This document shows, in pieces, positions 4,799-5,398 of a stretch of DNA of 5,398 nucleotides; position 1 is the first letter of the stretch; every line of letters starts with the position of its first letter. The notes under the pieces were generated by a model. That model worked only from the letters and a program-made list of their open reading frames with translations. It made no database searches and was not told the origin of the DNA. The position numbers were made by a program, and so were the translations under genes. Source of the stretch: Acetobacteraceae bacterium (GTDB taxonomy: Bacteria; Pseudomonadota; Alphaproteobacteria; Acetobacterales; Acetobacteraceae); the NCBI GenBank assembly GCA_027323595.1, contig DAHWBL010000226.1, positions 1-5,398 of the forward strand, in the 5' to 3' direction.

Positions 4799-5398
4799 CT
4801 ATTGCGCCTGCGCCGAAGCCTCCGAGCGCGTCGCGCCGACCCGCGCGGCCAGGGCCGCGGCCATGAAGCCGTCCAGATCGCCATCGAGCACGGCGGACGG
4901 GTTGGAGGTCTCAAAGCTGGTGCGCAGATCCTTCACCAGCTGATACGGCGCCAGCACGTAGCTGCGGATCTGGTGGCCCCAGCCGATGTCGGTCTTGGCG
5001 CTTTCGGTGGCGGCCGACGCTGCCTCGCGTTTCTGCAGCTCCAGCTCATAGAGCTTGGCCTTGAGCATCTGCATCGCGGTGGCGCGGTTGCGGTGCTGGC
5101 TGCGGTCGGTCTGGCAGGCGACGACGATGCCGGTGGGGATGTGGGTGAAGCGGATCGCCGATTCGGTCTTGTTGACATGCTGCCCGCCCGCGCCCGAGGC
5201 GCGGTAGGTATCCACCTTGATGTCGGATTCGTTGACCTCGATCTCGATCTTGTCGTCGATCACCGGATAGACCCAGACCGAGGCGAAGCTGGTCTGCCGC
5301 CGCGCGTTGGCGTCGAACGGGCTGATCCGCACCAGCCGGTGCACGCCCGCCTCGGTCTTGAGCCAGCCATAGGCGTTGTCGCCGGTGACCTGCAGGGT
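4799..5398 (-). CDS. prfB: Peptide chain release factor 2, C-terminal part (cut by the window edge)
   Basis: RF2 recognises UGA and UAA stop codons in the ribosomal A site and triggers peptide release. The visible 199 residues are the C-terminal half or so of a protein normally near 365 residues; the frame is open to the last base of the window and ends at TAG 4801-4799. The codon-recognition tripeptide SPF is at visible residues 26-28 (RISPFDANARRQTSF), which marks RF2 and not RF1, whose motif is PxT. The catalytic GGQ is at visible residues 71-73 in YRASGAGGQHVNKTES (codons 5188-5180). DRSQHRNR and the DIGWGHQIRSYVL segment are also conserved. The C-terminus carries an extra Ala-rich tail (MAAALAARVGATRSEASAQAQ) beyond where E. 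coli RF2 ends. The N-terminal domain and any autoregulatory frameshift site near codon 25 lie outside the window. Confidence 0.97.
   Translation of the reverse strand, partial: TLQVTGDNAYGWLKTEAGVHRLVRISPFDANARRQTSFASVWVYPVIDDKIEIEVNESDIKVDTYRASGAGGQHVNKTESAIRFTHIPTGIVVACQTDRSQHRNRATAMQMLKAKLYELELQKREAASAATESAKTDIGWGHQIRSYVLAPYQLVKDLRTSFETSNPSAVLDGDLDGFMAAALAARVGATRSEASAQAQ

Noticed and set aside
4173..4943. Plus-strand open frames across the flavin reductase and prfB
   Set aside because: They are opposite strongly supported minus-strand genes, and the 256-codon one starts inside the terminator T-run region with no ribosome-binding site.

Overview
This is a high-GC window whose protein sequences look like those of an alphaproteobacterium. 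Acetobacteraceae or another Rhodospirillales lineage is my best guess, made from protein character and not from a search. It is chromosomal in style: an ABC importer operon, two small secreted proteins, a flavin reductase and the C-terminal part of prfB, a housekeeping gene. I found no rRNA, tRNA, CRISPR array or complete insertion sequence.

Layout. Positions 1-135 hold the C-terminal tail of a hydrophobic protein on the + strand. After a 126-bp gap comes a compact + strand ABC operon: a periplasmic NMT1/SsuA-type binding protein (262-1278), an SsuB/TauB-type ATPase (1287-2096) and an SsuC/TauC-type permease (2096-2872). The three genes are 8 bp apart or overlapping, so one importer of a small organic or inorganic solute is encoded whole; the substrate cannot be read from sequence. 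A 52-bp gap with a GC-rich hairpin leads to a small secreted protein (2925-3293). A second, clearly paralogous small secreted protein lies at 3775-4113. Between the two is about 480 bp without a convincing gene. That stretch contains a very AT-rich patch with nested inverted repeats, one of which forms a good intrinsic terminator for the minus strand although no minus-strand gene is apparent upstream of it.

From 4147 the layout is convergent. A strong terminator closes the + strand genes. Then, on the minus strand, come a flavin reductase of the RutF/HpaC type (4206-4709) and, upstream of it, prfB (4799 to the window edge), with SPF and GGQ motifs intact.

How it fits together. The importer is a functional unit. 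The first small secreted protein may be co-transcribed with it; the second probably has its own promoter. The flavin reductase would feed reduced flavin to a two-component monooxygenase, but none is in view, and its convergent orientation gives no direct link to the importer. The most novel-looking item is the pair of 112-122-residue exported paralogs, with a shared SQA(D/E)LARQL...DPRPD...GWNGTAV..GKRVSI pattern, plus the odd AT-rich spacer that separates them.
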